Notes: a model not told the origin generated them from the sequence alone. A DNA stretch of 64,000 nucleotides from Lysinibacillus sphaericus (GCF_002982115.1 NZ_CP019980.1:2426001-2490000); one strand, 5' to 3'. Shown: positions 36,784-46,548, counted from the first letter of the stretch. Numbers and translations are program-made.

Positions 36784-39060
36784 TTGGGGGCTATTTTTAA
36801 AATGGATTATAAAAAAATGTTAGTTAATGACCATGTGAAACCATACTTATTAAAAGCTCGTTATGGGATTGAAAAAGAAAGTAAACGAGTAGATTTATCC
36901 GGAAATTTAGCTAAAACGGATCATCCTAAAAGTATTTCTCAACAAGATGACCATCCGTATATTCAGCGGGATTTTTCAGAATTACAGATGGAATTAATTA
37001 CACCTGTTACTGATACATTGAACGAACTTTTTGATTATTTAGCAGCAATCCATGATGTTGCTTATCGTTCTATGGGTGAGAATGAAATGCTTTGGCCATT
37101 AAGCATGCCGCCACAGTTACCAGAGAAAGACGAAGATATTGTAATGGCGAAATTGAAAAGTGCTGAAAATGTTCGATATCGACAATCATTATCGAATTCT
37201 TATGGCCGTCGTAAACAAATGCTTTGCGGTGTTCATTTTAACTTCGAGTTTGGCGATGAGTTAATTCAAGCATTATTTAACGCACAATCGGAGATTAAAG
37301 AGTATCAGCATTTTAAAACAGAGATTTATCTAAAAGCTACAAGAAACTATTTGCACTATCGATGGTTAGTTACTTATTTTTATGGAGCTTCTCCTAGAAG
37401 TGAAAAGAATTTCTTTGAAGAAAATTTATTGAATGAGGTAGTAAGAAGCATTAGAAGCAGTAAATATGGTTATACGAATTCGAAAGATGTTCAAGTGTCA
37501 TATAGTAGTATACAGAATTATGTATCAGACCTTTCTTCGATGGTTAAAAGAGGGCTTCTATCAGCAGAAAGAGAATTTTATTCACCTGTCCGTTTAAGAG
37601 GAGGACATCATGTTTCAGAACTAGAGGATAACGGTATTAGATATATTGAATTGCGAAATATAGATTTAAATCCTTTTGAAACATACGGCATTAGCTATGA
37701 ACAAGCAGAATTTCTCCATCTTTTCTTAATTTATTTACTATGGAAAGATGAAGGGGAAAATAGTGATGAGTGGGTAAAAATAGGAGAATGTTACAATGAT
37801 ATAGTGGCTCTTGAGCATCCATTAGAGCATACACAATTTGAAAAAGAAGCAAAAAAAATGATTGATGAGATGAAACATTTAGCAACAATTTTAAATTTGA
37901 CTATTTCAGATACGTTATTTGTTCATCTGAAAGAAATGCTAATGGATCCAAGTAAGACTTTAGCTGGAAGACTTTTTGAAGAAAGTGAAAAATGCAGTCA
38001 ACGTCAATTGGCTACGTCGATTGCTAAAGAAAATTATAAAAAATCATGGGATAAGCCATATCAATTAGCAGGATTTACTGACATGGAGTTGTCTACTCAG
38101 ATTTTAATGTTTGATGCGATCCAACAAGGAATCCAAGTAGAAATCTTGGATCGACAAGACCAATTTCTGAAGCTGAAATTAAAAGAACATGTTGAATATG
38201 TAAAAAATGGTAATATGACAAGTAAAGATAATTATGTATCCACTTTAATTATGGAAAATAAAACAGTAACAAAGAAAATTCTTCAACAACATGGATTTCG
38301 TGTGCCGAAAGGGAAGGAATTTCAGACAATTGAACAGGCTTTACGTAGCTATGATCTCTTTTCCTCCAAACCTTTTGTCGTGAAGCCGAAAACAACAAAC
38401 TATGGATTAGGAATATCAATCTTCAAAGAAGGCTCAAATTATGAAGATTATCAAAAAGCCATTATATTAGCATTTAAAGAAGACTCTTCCATATTAGTAG
38501 AAGAATTTCTAAAAGGAACAGAATATCGATTTTTTGTATTAGATGATCGAGTAAAAGCTGTTTTACTAAGAGTTCCTGCGAATGTTAAAGGTGACGGTAA
38601 ACATACAATCGAAGAGTTAGTCATGCAAAAGAATCGTAACCCGTTAAGAGGAAGAGACCATCGGACACCTTTAGAAATTATCCAGTTAGGTGAATTAGAG
38701 AATCTTATGCTTAAAGCTCAAGGATATCAAGTCAATTCGATTCCTAAAATGGATGAAATCATCTTTCTGCGTGAAAATTCCAATATTAGTACAGGTGGAG
38801 ACTCGATTAATGTGACGGATCTAATTCCTGATGATTATAAAAAAATAGCAGTGGATGCAGTAGCTTCATTGGGAGCTAAAATTTGTGGTATTGATTTGAT
38901 TATTGAAAATGGTAATAAAAATGCTTATGGAATTATTGAAGCCAACTTTAATCCATCTATGTATATGCACATCTATCCATATAAAGGAGAGACTCGACGT
39001 TTAACTATGCATATCATACATTATTTATTTCCTGAACTATTGCATAGTCAGTCAAATTAG
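36784..39060 (+). CDS. gshF: Bifunctional glutamate-cysteine ligase/glutathione synthetase
   Basis: A 758-residue fusion that makes glutathione from Glu, Cys and Gly using two ATP. The N-terminal ligase (to about residue 440) shows YGRRKQMLCGVHFNFEF and WPLSMPPQLP; the C-terminal ATP-grasp domain (about 500-755) shows PFVVKPKTTNYGLGISIF, EEFLKGTEYRFFVLDD and IIEANFNPSMYMH. This is the GshF type known from streptococci, Listeria and a few bacilli. TTG at 36784 is chosen from GAAGGGG upstream; GTG 36775 overlaps that site. It lies about 110 bases after fghA in the same direction, so it probably shares regulation. It supplies the thiol cofactor in a bacterial group that normally relies on bacillithiol. 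Confidence 0.93.
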   Translation: MGAIFKMDYKKMLVNDHVKPYLLKARYGIEKESKRVDLSGNLAKTDHPKSISQQDDHPYIQRDFSELQMELITPVTDTLNELFDYLAAIHDVAYRSMGENEMLWPLSMPPQLPEKDEDIVMAKLKSAENVRYRQSLSNSYGRRKQMLCGVHFNFEFGDELIQALFNAQSEIKEYQHFKTEIYLKATRNYLHYRWLVTYFYGASPRSEKNFFEENLLNEVVRSIRSSKYGYTNSKDVQVSYSSIQNYVSDLSSMVKRGLLSAEREFYSPVRLRGGHHVSELEDNGIRYIELRNIDLNPFETYGISYEQAEFLHLFLIYLLWKDEGENSDEWVKIGECYNDIVALEHPLEHTQFEKEAKKMIDEMKHLATILNLTISDTLFVHLKEMLMDPSKTLAGRLFEESEKCSQRQLATSIAKENYKKSWDKPYQLAGFTDMELSTQILMFDAIQQGIQVEILDRQDQFLKLKLKEHVEYVKNGNMTSKDNYVSTLIMENKTVTKKILQQHGFRVPKGKEFQTIEQALRSYDLFSSKPFVVKPKTTNYGLGISIFKEGSNYEDYQKAIILAFKEDSSILVEEFLKGTEYRFFVLDDRVKAVLLRVPANVKGDGKHTIEELVMQKNRNPLRGRDHRTPLEIIQLGELENLMLKAQGYQVNSIPKMDEIIFLRENSNISTGGDSINVTDLIPDDYKKIAVDAVASLGAKICGIDLIIENGNKNAYGIIEANFNPSMYMHIYPYKGETRRLTMHIIHYLFPELLHSQSN

Positions 39061-39148
39061 GGGCACCACTAGCGAAATGCGGATTTCCGACGTTAAGCTG
39101 TTGAGTGACAAGTGATAATAAAGTAATTTGATGTTCCAATCTCAAATA

Positions 39149-39185
39149 TTTAAAACCACGTCCTGAGTAAGGACGTGGTTTTAAA
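39149..39185. terminator. Terminator downstream of gshF
   Basis: TTTAAAACCACGTCC pairs perfectly with GGACGTGGTTTTAAA across a 7-base loop. Its symmetry could serve both strands. The stretch from here to 39445 holds no gene I can support. Confidence 0.78.
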
Positions 39186-39445
39186 TGCTGTGTATATAAT
39201 GCTATACTATGCAAATGTTAAACGATTGAACGATTATGTGATAATTAATTTCGTTTTTCCTTATAGTTTATGGATCGCAGATAAGACACTTTGTTTATTT
39301 GTAAACGGTTATGATAGATTAAGATTAGTGTGAGAGCAATCGAGTTGACCAAAGGTACGTGAGACTGAATGTCACTGCGTTTTACATCACTCTGATTTAG
39401 TGGTAAATACTTAAAATACAGTATGTACAGGGAAAAATAAGAATG

Positions 39446-39621
39446 TCCGGACATTCTTGTCCTTTTTATTTTTTAAAAAAATGTACTGTCTGGACTTTCT
39501 TGTCCTTTTTAGCTTTTGAAATTGTGAGTTTGTCTGTATTTTCTTGTCCAAAAAGTAGGGAATTATCTTACGTCTGGACTTTCTTGTCCAAAATGTCTGT
39601 AGTTTCTTGTCCGTATACACA
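39446..39621. repeat. Right transposon end with five TnsB-type sites
   Basis: Five 17-base direct sites of the form TCTGGACTTTCTTGTCC lie at 39446-39462, 39489-39505, 39533-39549, 39573-39589 and 39596-39612, the last ending 9 bases from the terminal ACA. Tighter spacing toward the outer end is like the Tn7 right end. Each is the reverse complement of the main left-end sites. Confidence 0.87.
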
Positions 39622-39626
39622 TTAAA
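39622..39626. repeat. Target-site duplication, right copy (TTAAA)
   Basis: It matches the TTAAA at 22277-22281 exactly, directly after the terminal ACA of the element. Confidence 0.8.
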
Positions 39627-39653
39627 ACCGATCTTTATGGGTAGTTGACGTAT

Positions 39654-39747
<94 letters not shown>

Positions 39748-39763
39748 AGAATAGATGTTCTTG

Positions 39764-39816
39764 GACATCAAAGTCTAAACTTTACTTCAGTGTCAAAAAG
39801 TTTAGACTTTGATGTC
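39764..39816 (+). terminator. Very strong orphan hairpin
   Basis: GACATCAAAGTCTAAACTTT (39764-39783) pairs perfectly over 20 bp with 39797-39816, and a T-rich tail TTCTTTATTTATTT follows on the plus strand. No plus-strand gene now ends here; before the insertion it would have lain downstream of the yngK-like gene. It may be a terminator or a small palindromic repeat. The rest of 39627-40030 holds no gene. Confidence 0.6.
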
Positions 39817-40030
39817 TTCTTTATTTATTTCGTATAGGATTGTTTTAATGACTATAAAAATGAAAAAAATCCATGATAACTTGATTGATTAAGATCAGTT
39901 TTTAATTCATCCATTTTTTTCGTAATTGTACATTTGTCGTGTTAATTTGACATCCCTAAACACAATTTATAAATCATCAAATATGTTTATTTTATTGCTT
40001 TATAGACTTTATGTCCTTTTCTAATAGAAA

Positions 40031-40070
40031 AAATAAACTCAGCTAATTGTTTAATCAACTGAGTTTATTT
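40031..40070 (-). terminator. Terminator of the sco-type gene
   Basis: AAATAAACTCAG pairs with CTGAGTTTATTT; on the minus strand TTTTTT follows. It lies 10 bases past the stop codon. Confidence 0.75.
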
Positions 40071-40080
40071 TGCGTTGTAT

Positions 40081-40674
40081 TTAGTTTTTAGACAATGCTT
40101 TCATATCTGCTACGATTGTTTCAACCGGTACATCTGTCGTGCCATCATAATCTTTTACGACAACACCATCAGCATTTACTAAATAAAAACTCGACATATG
40201 TACTACTTGATCAGAATTCGGATCATTTTTTACTAATGAATTAAATGATTTTCGCGCAAATTGCTCAATATATACTTGCTTATAACCAGTCAGCAGCTGC
40301 CATTTGCTATCATCAACAACCGAGTACGTTTTTAAATAATTTTTTAATACTTCAGGTGTGTCAACTTCTGGATCTACGCTAAATGCTACGATTTGATAGT
40401 CCTTTACGCCTTCATCTTCTAATGACTTTTGCACATCTGTCATATTATATGTCATCGGCGGACAAATCGAATTGCAATTTGTAAATATGAACATGGCTAA
40501 CCAAGGCTTTCCTTTAAAGCTATCAAGGTTCACTTGCTCATTGTTTTGATTTGTAAAAGAAAAATCTTGTACGTCAATACTCATTTCAGGTTCAAATTTA
40601 TAACTACCACAAGCTGTTAATAAACTACTTATTACTAGTAATCCAACTAGTACGATCCATTTCCTTCTTAACAA
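40081..40674 (-). CDS. SCO1/SenC-family copper chaperone lipoprotein
   Basis: A 197-residue thioredoxin-fold lipoprotein that delivers copper to the CuA centre of cytochrome c oxidase. The lipobox is LLTAC near residue 22. Copper ligands are Cys-x-x-x-Cys in FTNCNSICPPMT and His in VVHMSSFYL, all present. I place the start at TTG 40674, where GGAGGG lies 11 bases upstream and gives a compact signal peptide (MLRRKWIVLVGLLV); an ATG further upstream contains that site within its own frame. In B. subtilis the relative is YpmQ. It stands alone; its 3' end faces the right end of the transposon. Confidence 0.92.
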   Translation of the reverse strand: MLRRKWIVLVGLLVISSLLTACGSYKFEPEMSIDVQDFSFTNQNNEQVNLDSFKGKPWLAMFIFTNCNSICPPMTYNMTDVQKSLEDEGVKDYQIVAFSVDPEVDTPEVLKNYLKTYSVVDDSKWQLLTGYKQVYIEQFARKSFNSLVKNDPNSDQVVHMSSFYLVNADGVVVKDYDGTTDVPVETIVADMKALSKN

Positions 40675-41260
40675 AGTGTACACTTCCCTCCAACTTATCA
40701 TCGTTTTTTATTGTATAAATTATAGATTACAAATACAAGATAATGGTCTTGAATCTTTTCCTTCTTTATGTCAAACTCCTTCATTTGTATGTTTTTGGCA
40801 GCTTTAAACCCATTTTATGCCATCTTATTAAAAGTTTTTTTAAAAATTTTTTCAGCATTTTTTTACTAATTTTCTTATTTCCCAAGACATCATATAATTG
40901 TTATATAACAAGGTTTTTTTGCTATTCATTTATAGACTCTCTTTTATAGAAAAATAAGGAAAACACTAAATTTCTCTTTTAAGTTCATTTTTTCTTTTAC
41001 ATTCAAAATTATTATCAATAAGCTATTTCAACAATACTATTTCAAGAGTGAAATGCGTTCTCTTTCATACAGATAATTTCTATTAAATCCTTATTATTTC
41101 TACTTTATTTCGACTATCTAAATTTGACTAAAAATTTGAAAAACTAAAATTTTAGTATTGCATTATAGGATTCTTCCTCATAAAATAAGTGAATATAACG
41201 ACGAGACAAAAAGAAATATGTCGTTTTAAACAGCAATATATAACTTTAGGGGGAATAATA

Positions 41261-41596
41261 ATGGCTAACATTACTGAGAACAAAAACGTACAATCAGTTG
41301 ACTATAATGCAATTGAAGCTATGGAATCGTTCAACAACTTCGTAAAAAAGAAAAATACTTTCCTTTTTTCGATCACAGCAGGGTTTTTAATTCTTTATAT
41401 TTTACTACCAATCCTTGCTTTCCAGCCTGTACTACAACAAAAAGTTATTGGTAGTATTACGGGCGTTTGGATTTATTCAGCAGGACTTTTCATCATGACA
41501 ATTGTTCTTTGTACAGTATATGTAAAAAAAGCTTCTTCATTCGATAAAGCTGCAGCTGCAGTTCTTGCAGAGTATCAAGCGAAAGGTGGAAAATAA
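41261..41596 (+). CDS. DUF485 membrane protein, partner of the first symporter
   Basis: A 111-residue protein with two membrane helices (about 34-54 and 70-92) and charged ends, matching the DUF485 family (YjcH in E. coli), which is nearly always encoded next to an acetate-type sodium symporter. ATG at 41261 has GGGGG 7 bases upstream. The symporter ATG follows its stop codon directly. A second copy of the pair lies 2 kb downstream. The 590 bases upstream (from 40675) are very A/T-rich and hold the promoter region, but no gene. Confidence 0.88.
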   Translation: MANITENKNVQSVDYNAIEAMESFNNFVKKKNTFLFSITAGFLILYILLPILAFQPVLQQKVIGSITGVWIYSAGLFIMTIVLCTVYVKKASSFDKAAAAVLAEYQAKGGK

Positions 41597-43150
41597 ATGA
41601 ATTTAGTATCAGTAGGATTCTTCTTAGGAATCGTAGGTTTAACATTAATCGTTACGTATATCGCTGCGAAGCGTACTTCTTCTGCCAGTGATTTCTATAC
41701 TGCCGGTGGTGGATTAAAAGGATGGCAAAATGGCTTTGCGATTGCTGGTGACTACTTATCAGCGGCTGCATTTCTAGGGGTTTCAGGTGCTATCGCATTA
41801 ACTGGTTTTGATGGTTTCTTCTTCTCAGTAGGTTATGTTGTTGCGAACTTAGTTTTACTATATGTAATTGCAGAACCAATGCGTAATTTAGGACGCTATA
41901 CATTAGCCGATATGTTAACAGCTCGCTTTAATGAAAAACGTATTCGTGGAGTAGCTGCTACAGGCACAATTATTATCGTTATTCTTTATATGATTGCTCA
42001 ATTAGTAGGTGCAGGTGCTCTTATTAAATTATTATTTGGTATTGAGTATTGGGTTGCGGTGTTAATTGTAGGCGTTATGATGACTACTTATGTATTATTT
42101 GGTGGTATGACGGCTACTTCATGGGTTCAAATTATTAAAGCTGGACTTTTACTATTTGGGACAGGTTTATTAGCAACACTGGTATTAATGAAATTCGATT
42201 TCTCTTTAGTGAAAATGTTTGATACGATTTCAACTGATCACGGCGATAAGTTTTTAGTGCCAGGTATGAAATACTCAAGTTCAATTGACTCTGTTTCAAT
42301 GATGATGGCACTAGTATTAGGTACTTCAGGTTTACCACATATCCTAATGCGCTTCTTTACTGTTAAAGATGCAAAGACAGCTCGTGCTTCTATTTCTTGG
42401 ACAACTTGGATTACAGCAATTTTCTTCTCATTAACAATTTTCTTAGGTTTTGGCGCTATGCACTTTGTAGGGCTTGATAAAATCATCGCTGAAAGTAAAG
42501 CTGGAAATACGGCTGCTCCACTATTAGCTGAATTCCTTGGCGGCGATGTGCTTATGTCATTTATTTGTGCGGTTGCATTTGCAACAATCTTAGCGGTAGT
42601 TTCAGGACTAGTATTAACAGGTGCATCTGCAATTTCTCATGATATTTATGGTGAGATTATTAAAAATGGTAAATTAACTGAAAAGCAACAAGTTTTAGCT
42701 GCTCGTACAGGCTCAATTTCAATTGCCATTGTATCGATTATCCTTGCATTATTTGCACAAAGTTTAAACGTTTCATTCTTAGTATCATTTGCATTTTGTA
42801 TCGGGGCTTCTGCCAACCTACCTGTTATTTTATATACAATTTACTGGAAAAAATTCAATTCAACTGGTGCAGTAACTGCCATGGTAACAGGTTTAGTTTC
42901 ATGTTTAGTTCTAGGTGCTATGGGTCCGAACGTTTGGAGTCCAGTTGAAGGTGCAGCAATCTTTGTTGGAAATCCACTAGTGCCACTTGCAGTTCCAGCA
43001 ATTATCACGATCCCTCTTGGCTTTATTGCTGGCTACTTAGGTTCTGTTCTTTCATCTAACAAAGTATCTCAGGCTGAGGCGGATCGTATTTACAAAGAAA
43101 TCCGTGTAAAAGCAAATACAGGGGTATCTGTTTCAGATATTTCCCATTAA
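41597..43150 (+). CDS. Sodium:solute symporter, ActP (acetate) type, copy 1
   Basis: A 517-residue transporter with about 13 membrane helices of the SSS family. Diagnostic stretches are SSASDFYTAGGGLKGWQNG near the start, SAAAFLGVSGAIAL, FGGMTATSWVQIIKA and PHILMRFFTVKDAKTARAS, as in cation/acetate symporters (ActP). It probably imports acetate or another short monocarboxylate with Na+. It is coupled to the DUF485 gene, and a terminator follows. It is about 70% alike by eye to the second copy, so a local duplication is likely. Substrate assignment is by family only. Confidence 0.9.
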   Translation: MNLVSVGFFLGIVGLTLIVTYIAAKRTSSASDFYTAGGGLKGWQNGFAIAGDYLSAAAFLGVSGAIALTGFDGFFFSVGYVVANLVLLYVIAEPMRNLGRYTLADMLTARFNEKRIRGVAATGTIIIVILYMIAQLVGAGALIKLLFGIEYWVAVLIVGVMMTTYVLFGGMTATSWVQIIKAGLLLFGTGLLATLVLMKFDFSLVKMFDTISTDHGDKFLVPGMKYSSSIDSVSMMMALVLGTSGLPHILMRFFTVKDAKTARASISWTTWITAIFFSLTIFLGFGAMHFVGLDKIIAESKAGNTAAPLLAEFLGGDVLMSFICAVAFATILAVVSGLVLTGASAISHDIYGEIIKNGKLTEKQQVLAARTGSISIAIVSIILALFAQSLNVSFLVSFAFCIGASANLPVILYTIYWKKFNSTGAVTAMVTGLVSCLVLGAMGPNVWSPVEGAAIFVGNPLVPLAVPAIITIPLGFIAGYLGSVLSSNKVSQAEADRIYKEIRVKANTGVSVSDISH

Positions 43151-43185
43151 TCAGATTAAGGTTTTAACGACCCCTTTTTATAGTA

Positions 43186-43216
43186 AAAAAAGACTCGACT
43201 TCGGTCGGGTTTTTTC
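43186..43216 (+). terminator. Terminator after symporter copy 1
   Basis: AAAAAAGACTCGAC pairs with GTCGGGTTTTTT around TTCG, followed by CTTTTTTT. The 390 bases from here to 43609 have no gene and must contain the second promoter. Confidence 0.78.
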
Positions 43217-43609
43217 TTTTTTTATTATAAAAAATTAAACATTTTACTTATCGAACAATACTATTCTTTTTCCAAAAATAAGAAAATAACCAATTTTCAC
43301 TAGAGAAATAGTGTTTATTTTTTCTAGAAAAAACGCATTTTTTCTCGGTTATTACAACTGATTTTTTGTCAAGAACCTAGTAATATCATCATCTTATAAA
43401 TTTATCTGAATTTTCGAAAACCCTTTAATTTCTAGGCTTTGTCATGTATTTTCTGTTTAAAGTCTATTTTTCAGAAAATTTTTTTACATAATTTTTCTGA
43501 AATGTATTGCAATTTCGTGAACTGTCTCATAAAATTAAGATGTGAATTCACTAAAGTAGCAAAAAATAGTATTTAAGCAGTAAAAATAAACACAAAATGG
43601 GGAATGTTT

Positions 43610-43948
43610 ATGGCGAACAATCAAGCAAGCAAAAGCATTGTTATTGATTATGATGCAATTGCAAAACAAGAATCGTTTAAAGCACTTGTAAGAAAAAAGA
43701 ATGCCTTTTTATGGTCAATCACTGTATTCTTTTTAGCAGCTTACATGTTGCTACCTATTCTTACATCTTACACAACAATCCTACACCAAAAGGCTATTGG
43801 GGAAGTCACTTGGGTATGGATTTACGCAGCAGGATTATTCATCATGACTTGGAGTTTATGTCATCTATATGTTGCGAAAGCAAATAGCTATGACAAAGAA
43901 GCAAAAGCAATTATAGCTGAATATGAAAACGGAGGTGGCCGCCTATGA
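43610..43948 (+). CDS. DUF485 membrane protein, partner of the second symporter
   Basis: A 112-residue paralogue of the protein at 41261 with the same two helices and the shared core VRKKNAFLWSITVFFLAAYM and VWIYAAGLFIMTW. ATG at 43610 has GGGG 7 bases upstream; an ATG two codons earlier is less well spaced. It overlaps the symporter start by 4 bases (ATGA). Confidence 0.88.
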   Translation: MANNQASKSIVIDYDAIAKQESFKALVRKKNAFLWSITVFFLAAYMLLPILTSYTTILHQKAIGEVTWVWIYAAGLFIMTWSLCHLYVAKANSYDKEAKAIIAEYENGGGRL

Positions 43949-45489
43949 GCTTTATCGCAATATTTTTCTTCGTAGCAATTGTTGGTCTTACATTAGTTAT
44001 TACATGGTGGGCATCTAAACGTACTTCTTCTGCAAGTGATTTCTACACAGCAGGCGGTGGTTTAACAGGCTGGCAAAATGGACTAGCTATTGCTGGTGAC
44101 TACTTATCAGCAGCTTCTTTCTTAGGGATCGCTGGTGCCGTTGCATTATTCGGATTTGATGGATTCTTCTTCTCTATTGGTTATTTAGTAGCTTACTTAG
44201 TGGTGCTATATATCGTAGCTGAGCCATTACGTAACCTTGGTAAATTTACATTAGCGGACATGATTACAGCACGTTTTAATAATTCTAAAGTTCGTGGTAC
44301 AGCAGCTCTAAGTACCATTACAATTGTATTATTCTACATGATTGCACAACTAGTTGGTGCAGGCGCACTTATTCAATTACTTTTAGGAATTGACTATTGG
44401 GTTGCAGTATTAATCGTTGGTGTTATGATGACTACTTATGTTTTATTCGGTGGTATGACTGCAACTTCTTGGGTACAAATTATTAAAGCTTGTCTATTAA
44501 TGTTAGGTACTGTCATTATTTCGTTCTTAGTATTAAAAGAGTTTGGCTTCAGTATTTCAACAATGTTTACAGAAATGTCTACTGCTACTGACAGCGGTGC
44601 GGCATACTTAAACCCTGGACTTAAGTATACAAACGGTATTGATACAATTTCTGTTTTAATTGCCCTTGTATTAGGTACTGCAGGTCTTCCACATATCTTA
44701 ATGCGTTTCTTCACAGTAAAAGATGCAAAAACAGCTCGTTCTTCAGTTATTTGGGCTACTTGGATTGTAGGTCTATTCTATGTATTAACAATCTTCTTAG
44801 GCTTCGGTGCTGCTGCATTCGTTGGTAAAGAAGACATTATCGCTGCAAACGCGGCTGGTAACATGGCTGCTCCACTTCTTGCAGAAGCACTTGGTGGCGA
44901 CATTCTGTTCTCATTCGTTTGTGCAGTAGCATTCGCAACAATCTTAGCGGTAGTAGCAGGTCTTGTACTTTCAGGTGCATCTGCCCTATCACATGATATT
45001 TATGGTCAAATTATTAAAAAAGGTAAGATTACAGAAAAAGAGCAAGTACTTGCTGCTCGTATCGGTTCTATTACAATCTCTATAGTATCAATCCTTCTTG
45101 CACTTGGTGCACAAACATTAAACGTTGCGTTCTTAGTATCACTAGCATTCTGTATTGCTGGTTCAGCAAACTTACCAGTAATTATTTACACAATTTATTG
45201 GAAACGCTTTAATACGGCTGGTGCAGTAACAGCGATGTTAACAGGTTTAATTTCTGCTTTAATACTTGTAGCTGTATCTCCAAACGTTTGGAATCCAGTT
45301 GAAGGTAAAGCAATCTTCGTAGGTAATCCGTTAATTATGTTAACGAATCCTGCAATAATTTCTGTACCACTTGGTTTCCTAGGTGGTTTCATCGGAACGT
45401 TACTTTCTAAAGAATCTGATGATGCGAAATATCGTGAAGTTGATGTAAAAGCAAACACTGGTATTTCAGTTCAAGACGTCTCTCACTAA
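43945..45489 (+). CDS. Sodium:solute symporter, ActP (acetate) type, copy 2
   Basis: A 514-residue SSS-family transporter, paralogue of the gene at 41597. The same key stretches are present (SSASDFYTAGGGLTGWQNG, FGGMTATSWVQIIKA, PHILMRFFTVKDAKTARSS). Differences concentrate in the loop at about 205-225 and at both ends. The two copies each keep their own DUF485 gene, leader and terminator, so they can be regulated separately, perhaps for different affinity or a different monocarboxylate. It ends in a strong terminator. Confidence 0.9.
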   Translation: MSFIAIFFFVAIVGLTLVITWWASKRTSSASDFYTAGGGLTGWQNGLAIAGDYLSAASFLGIAGAVALFGFDGFFFSIGYLVAYLVVLYIVAEPLRNLGKFTLADMITARFNNSKVRGTAALSTITIVLFYMIAQLVGAGALIQLLLGIDYWVAVLIVGVMMTTYVLFGGMTATSWVQIIKACLLMLGTVIISFLVLKEFGFSISTMFTEMSTATDSGAAYLNPGLKYTNGIDTISVLIALVLGTAGLPHILMRFFTVKDAKTARSSVIWATWIVGLFYVLTIFLGFGAAAFVGKEDIIAANAAGNMAAPLLAEALGGDILFSFVCAVAFATILAVVAGLVLSGASALSHDIYGQIIKKGKITEKEQVLAARIGSITISIVSILLALGAQTLNVAFLVSLAFCIAGSANLPVIIYTIYWKRFNTAGAVTAMLTGLISALILVAVSPNVWNPVEGKAIFVGNPLIMLTNPAIISVPLGFLGGFIGTLLSKESDDAKYREVDVKANTGISVQDVSH

Positions 45490-45499
45490 TACTATCACT

Positions 45500-45537
45500 A
45501 AAACCCCGTAAACTTTATGCTTACGGGGTTTTACTTT
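45500..45537 (+). terminator. Terminator after symporter copy 2
   Basis: AAAACCCCGTAA pairs perfectly with TTACGGGGTTTT across a 9-base loop, followed by ACTTTTCT. Confidence 0.82.
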
Positions 45538-45586
45538 TCTCCCTCTTTTCGGTAATATATTGGTAATGTGAAATGGAGGGATTAGC

Positions 45587-45775
45587 ATGGCACTATCTAA
45601 AGCTAAAAAGAAACGTATGCATTTAAAACGGACGCAAGGTAAGGATGTTGAAAAAAAACGTCAAACTGCCCCTTTTAGTACGCATGAGCGCGTGACAAAA
45701 ACGAAGCATGCTACATTAGAACACAATAGAACAAAACATAGGAAACAGCCACACGGAGACGATTACTCGCTCTAA
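45587..45775 (+). CDS. Small, highly basic conserved-type protein
   Basis: A 62-residue protein rich in Lys, Arg, His and Thr (KAKKKRMHLKRTQG near the start) with no hydrophobic segment. ATG has GGAGGG 7 bases upstream, and the gene has its own terminator, so it is probably real. I do not recognise a named family; the composition suggests a nucleic-acid or ribosome-associated role, or a small spore protein, but that is only a guess. Confidence 0.6.
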   Translation: MALSKAKKKRMHLKRTQGKDVEKKRQTAPFSTHERVTKTKHATLEHNRTKHRKQPHGDDYSL

Positions 45776-45790
45776 ATGTGGCTGTTTTTG
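45743..45790 (+). terminator. Terminator overlapping the small basic gene
   Basis: AAACAGCCACA pairs with TGTGGCTGTTT and TTTG follows. The left arm lies within the last codons of the gene. Confidence 0.65.
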
Positions 45791-45798
45791 TCGTGTCT

Positions 45799-46548
45799 TT
45801 ATAAATCGTAAAATAATTTTGTGTTTCGTGTCAAAGTATTGGCCGCTTCTTGCGTTGTTATACCTTTAAGCGTTGCAATGACTTCAATACTTTTAGCCAT
45901 CATAGACGGCGATGTTCGAGCCTTGTCAAAAGGTCCTTCAAATGGCCAAGGTCCATCCGTTTCCACCATCATCAGTTCCAATGGATACTTTGTAATCAAA
46001 TCTTGTATTTCCGCTTCATAAACACAATCAGGCGTAATGGAAATATAATAACCATTATGTATCATGCGCACAATTGCCTCTTCACTTCCCTTGAACCAAT
46101 GAAAATGAGCTTTCTTTACACCATGTTTCTCAAGTAAATCACAAGCGATGAGTGCATCCTCATAAACAGCATGTAACACTATCGGTTTGTGAAGTTCTTG
46201 CGCTAACAAAATAAATTGTTCTAATAACGCAATATAAGGGCGTTCATCCAATACATGCGTCTGTTTTCGATAATAAGGTAAACCAACCTCTCCAACAGCA
46301 ATCATCTCACTTGCGTGCAGTCGTATCCAATTAAATAAAGCTTCTTTCTCCTTATCATTAGGCAACGACTGTTCAGGATGAAAACCATATGCTGCCTTGA
46401 CCTTCGCATAGGCTCTCGATAACTTCAGCGTTTTCTCACAAGATTGTAAGTCCGTACTGACCGCTATAACCGTTTGCGCCTCATCAAGTAGCAAAGGTAC
46501 TTCTTCTTCTTGATACTGATCTAAATGAATATGTGCATCAATCAACAT
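45799..46548 (-). CDS. TatD-family metal-dependent hydrolase
   Basis: A 249-residue TIM-barrel hydrolase. Metal-binding residues are visible as DAHIHLD at the N-terminus, GEVGLPYY (Glu), VLHAVYEDA (His), HFHWFKG-like (AHFHWFKGS) and ETDGPWPF (Asp). Family members act as DNases or deacylases; substrates are often unknown. ATG at 46548 has AAAGGA 8 bases upstream, and it overlaps the 3' end of the ThiZ-type ATPase gene by 11 bases. It is therefore the last gene of the TPP-riboswitch operon, an unusual place for TatD; it could process a thiamine precursor or be a passenger. Confidence 0.88.
   Translation of the reverse strand: MLIDAHIHLDQYQEEEVPLLLDEAQTVIAVSTDLQSCEKTLKLSRAYAKVKAAYGFHPEQSLPNDKEKEALFNWIRLHASEMIAVGEVGLPYYRKQTHVLDERPYIALLEQFILLAQELHKPIVLHAVYEDALIACDLLEKHGVKKAHFHWFKGSEEAIVRMIHNGYYISITPDCVYEAEIQDLITKYPLELMMVETDGPWPFEGPFDKARTSPSMMAKSIEVIATLKGITTQEAANTLTRNTKLFYDL

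Noticed and set aside
39245-39454. Minus-strand frame near the right transposon end
   Set aside because: No ribosome site or family features; its beginning lies within the end repeats.
39446-39612. Regularly repeated 17-base units suggesting a CRISPR array
   Set aside because: Spacing is irregular, units are degenerate, no cas genes are present, and the same sites occur inverted at the far end of the element, which identifies them as transposon end sites.
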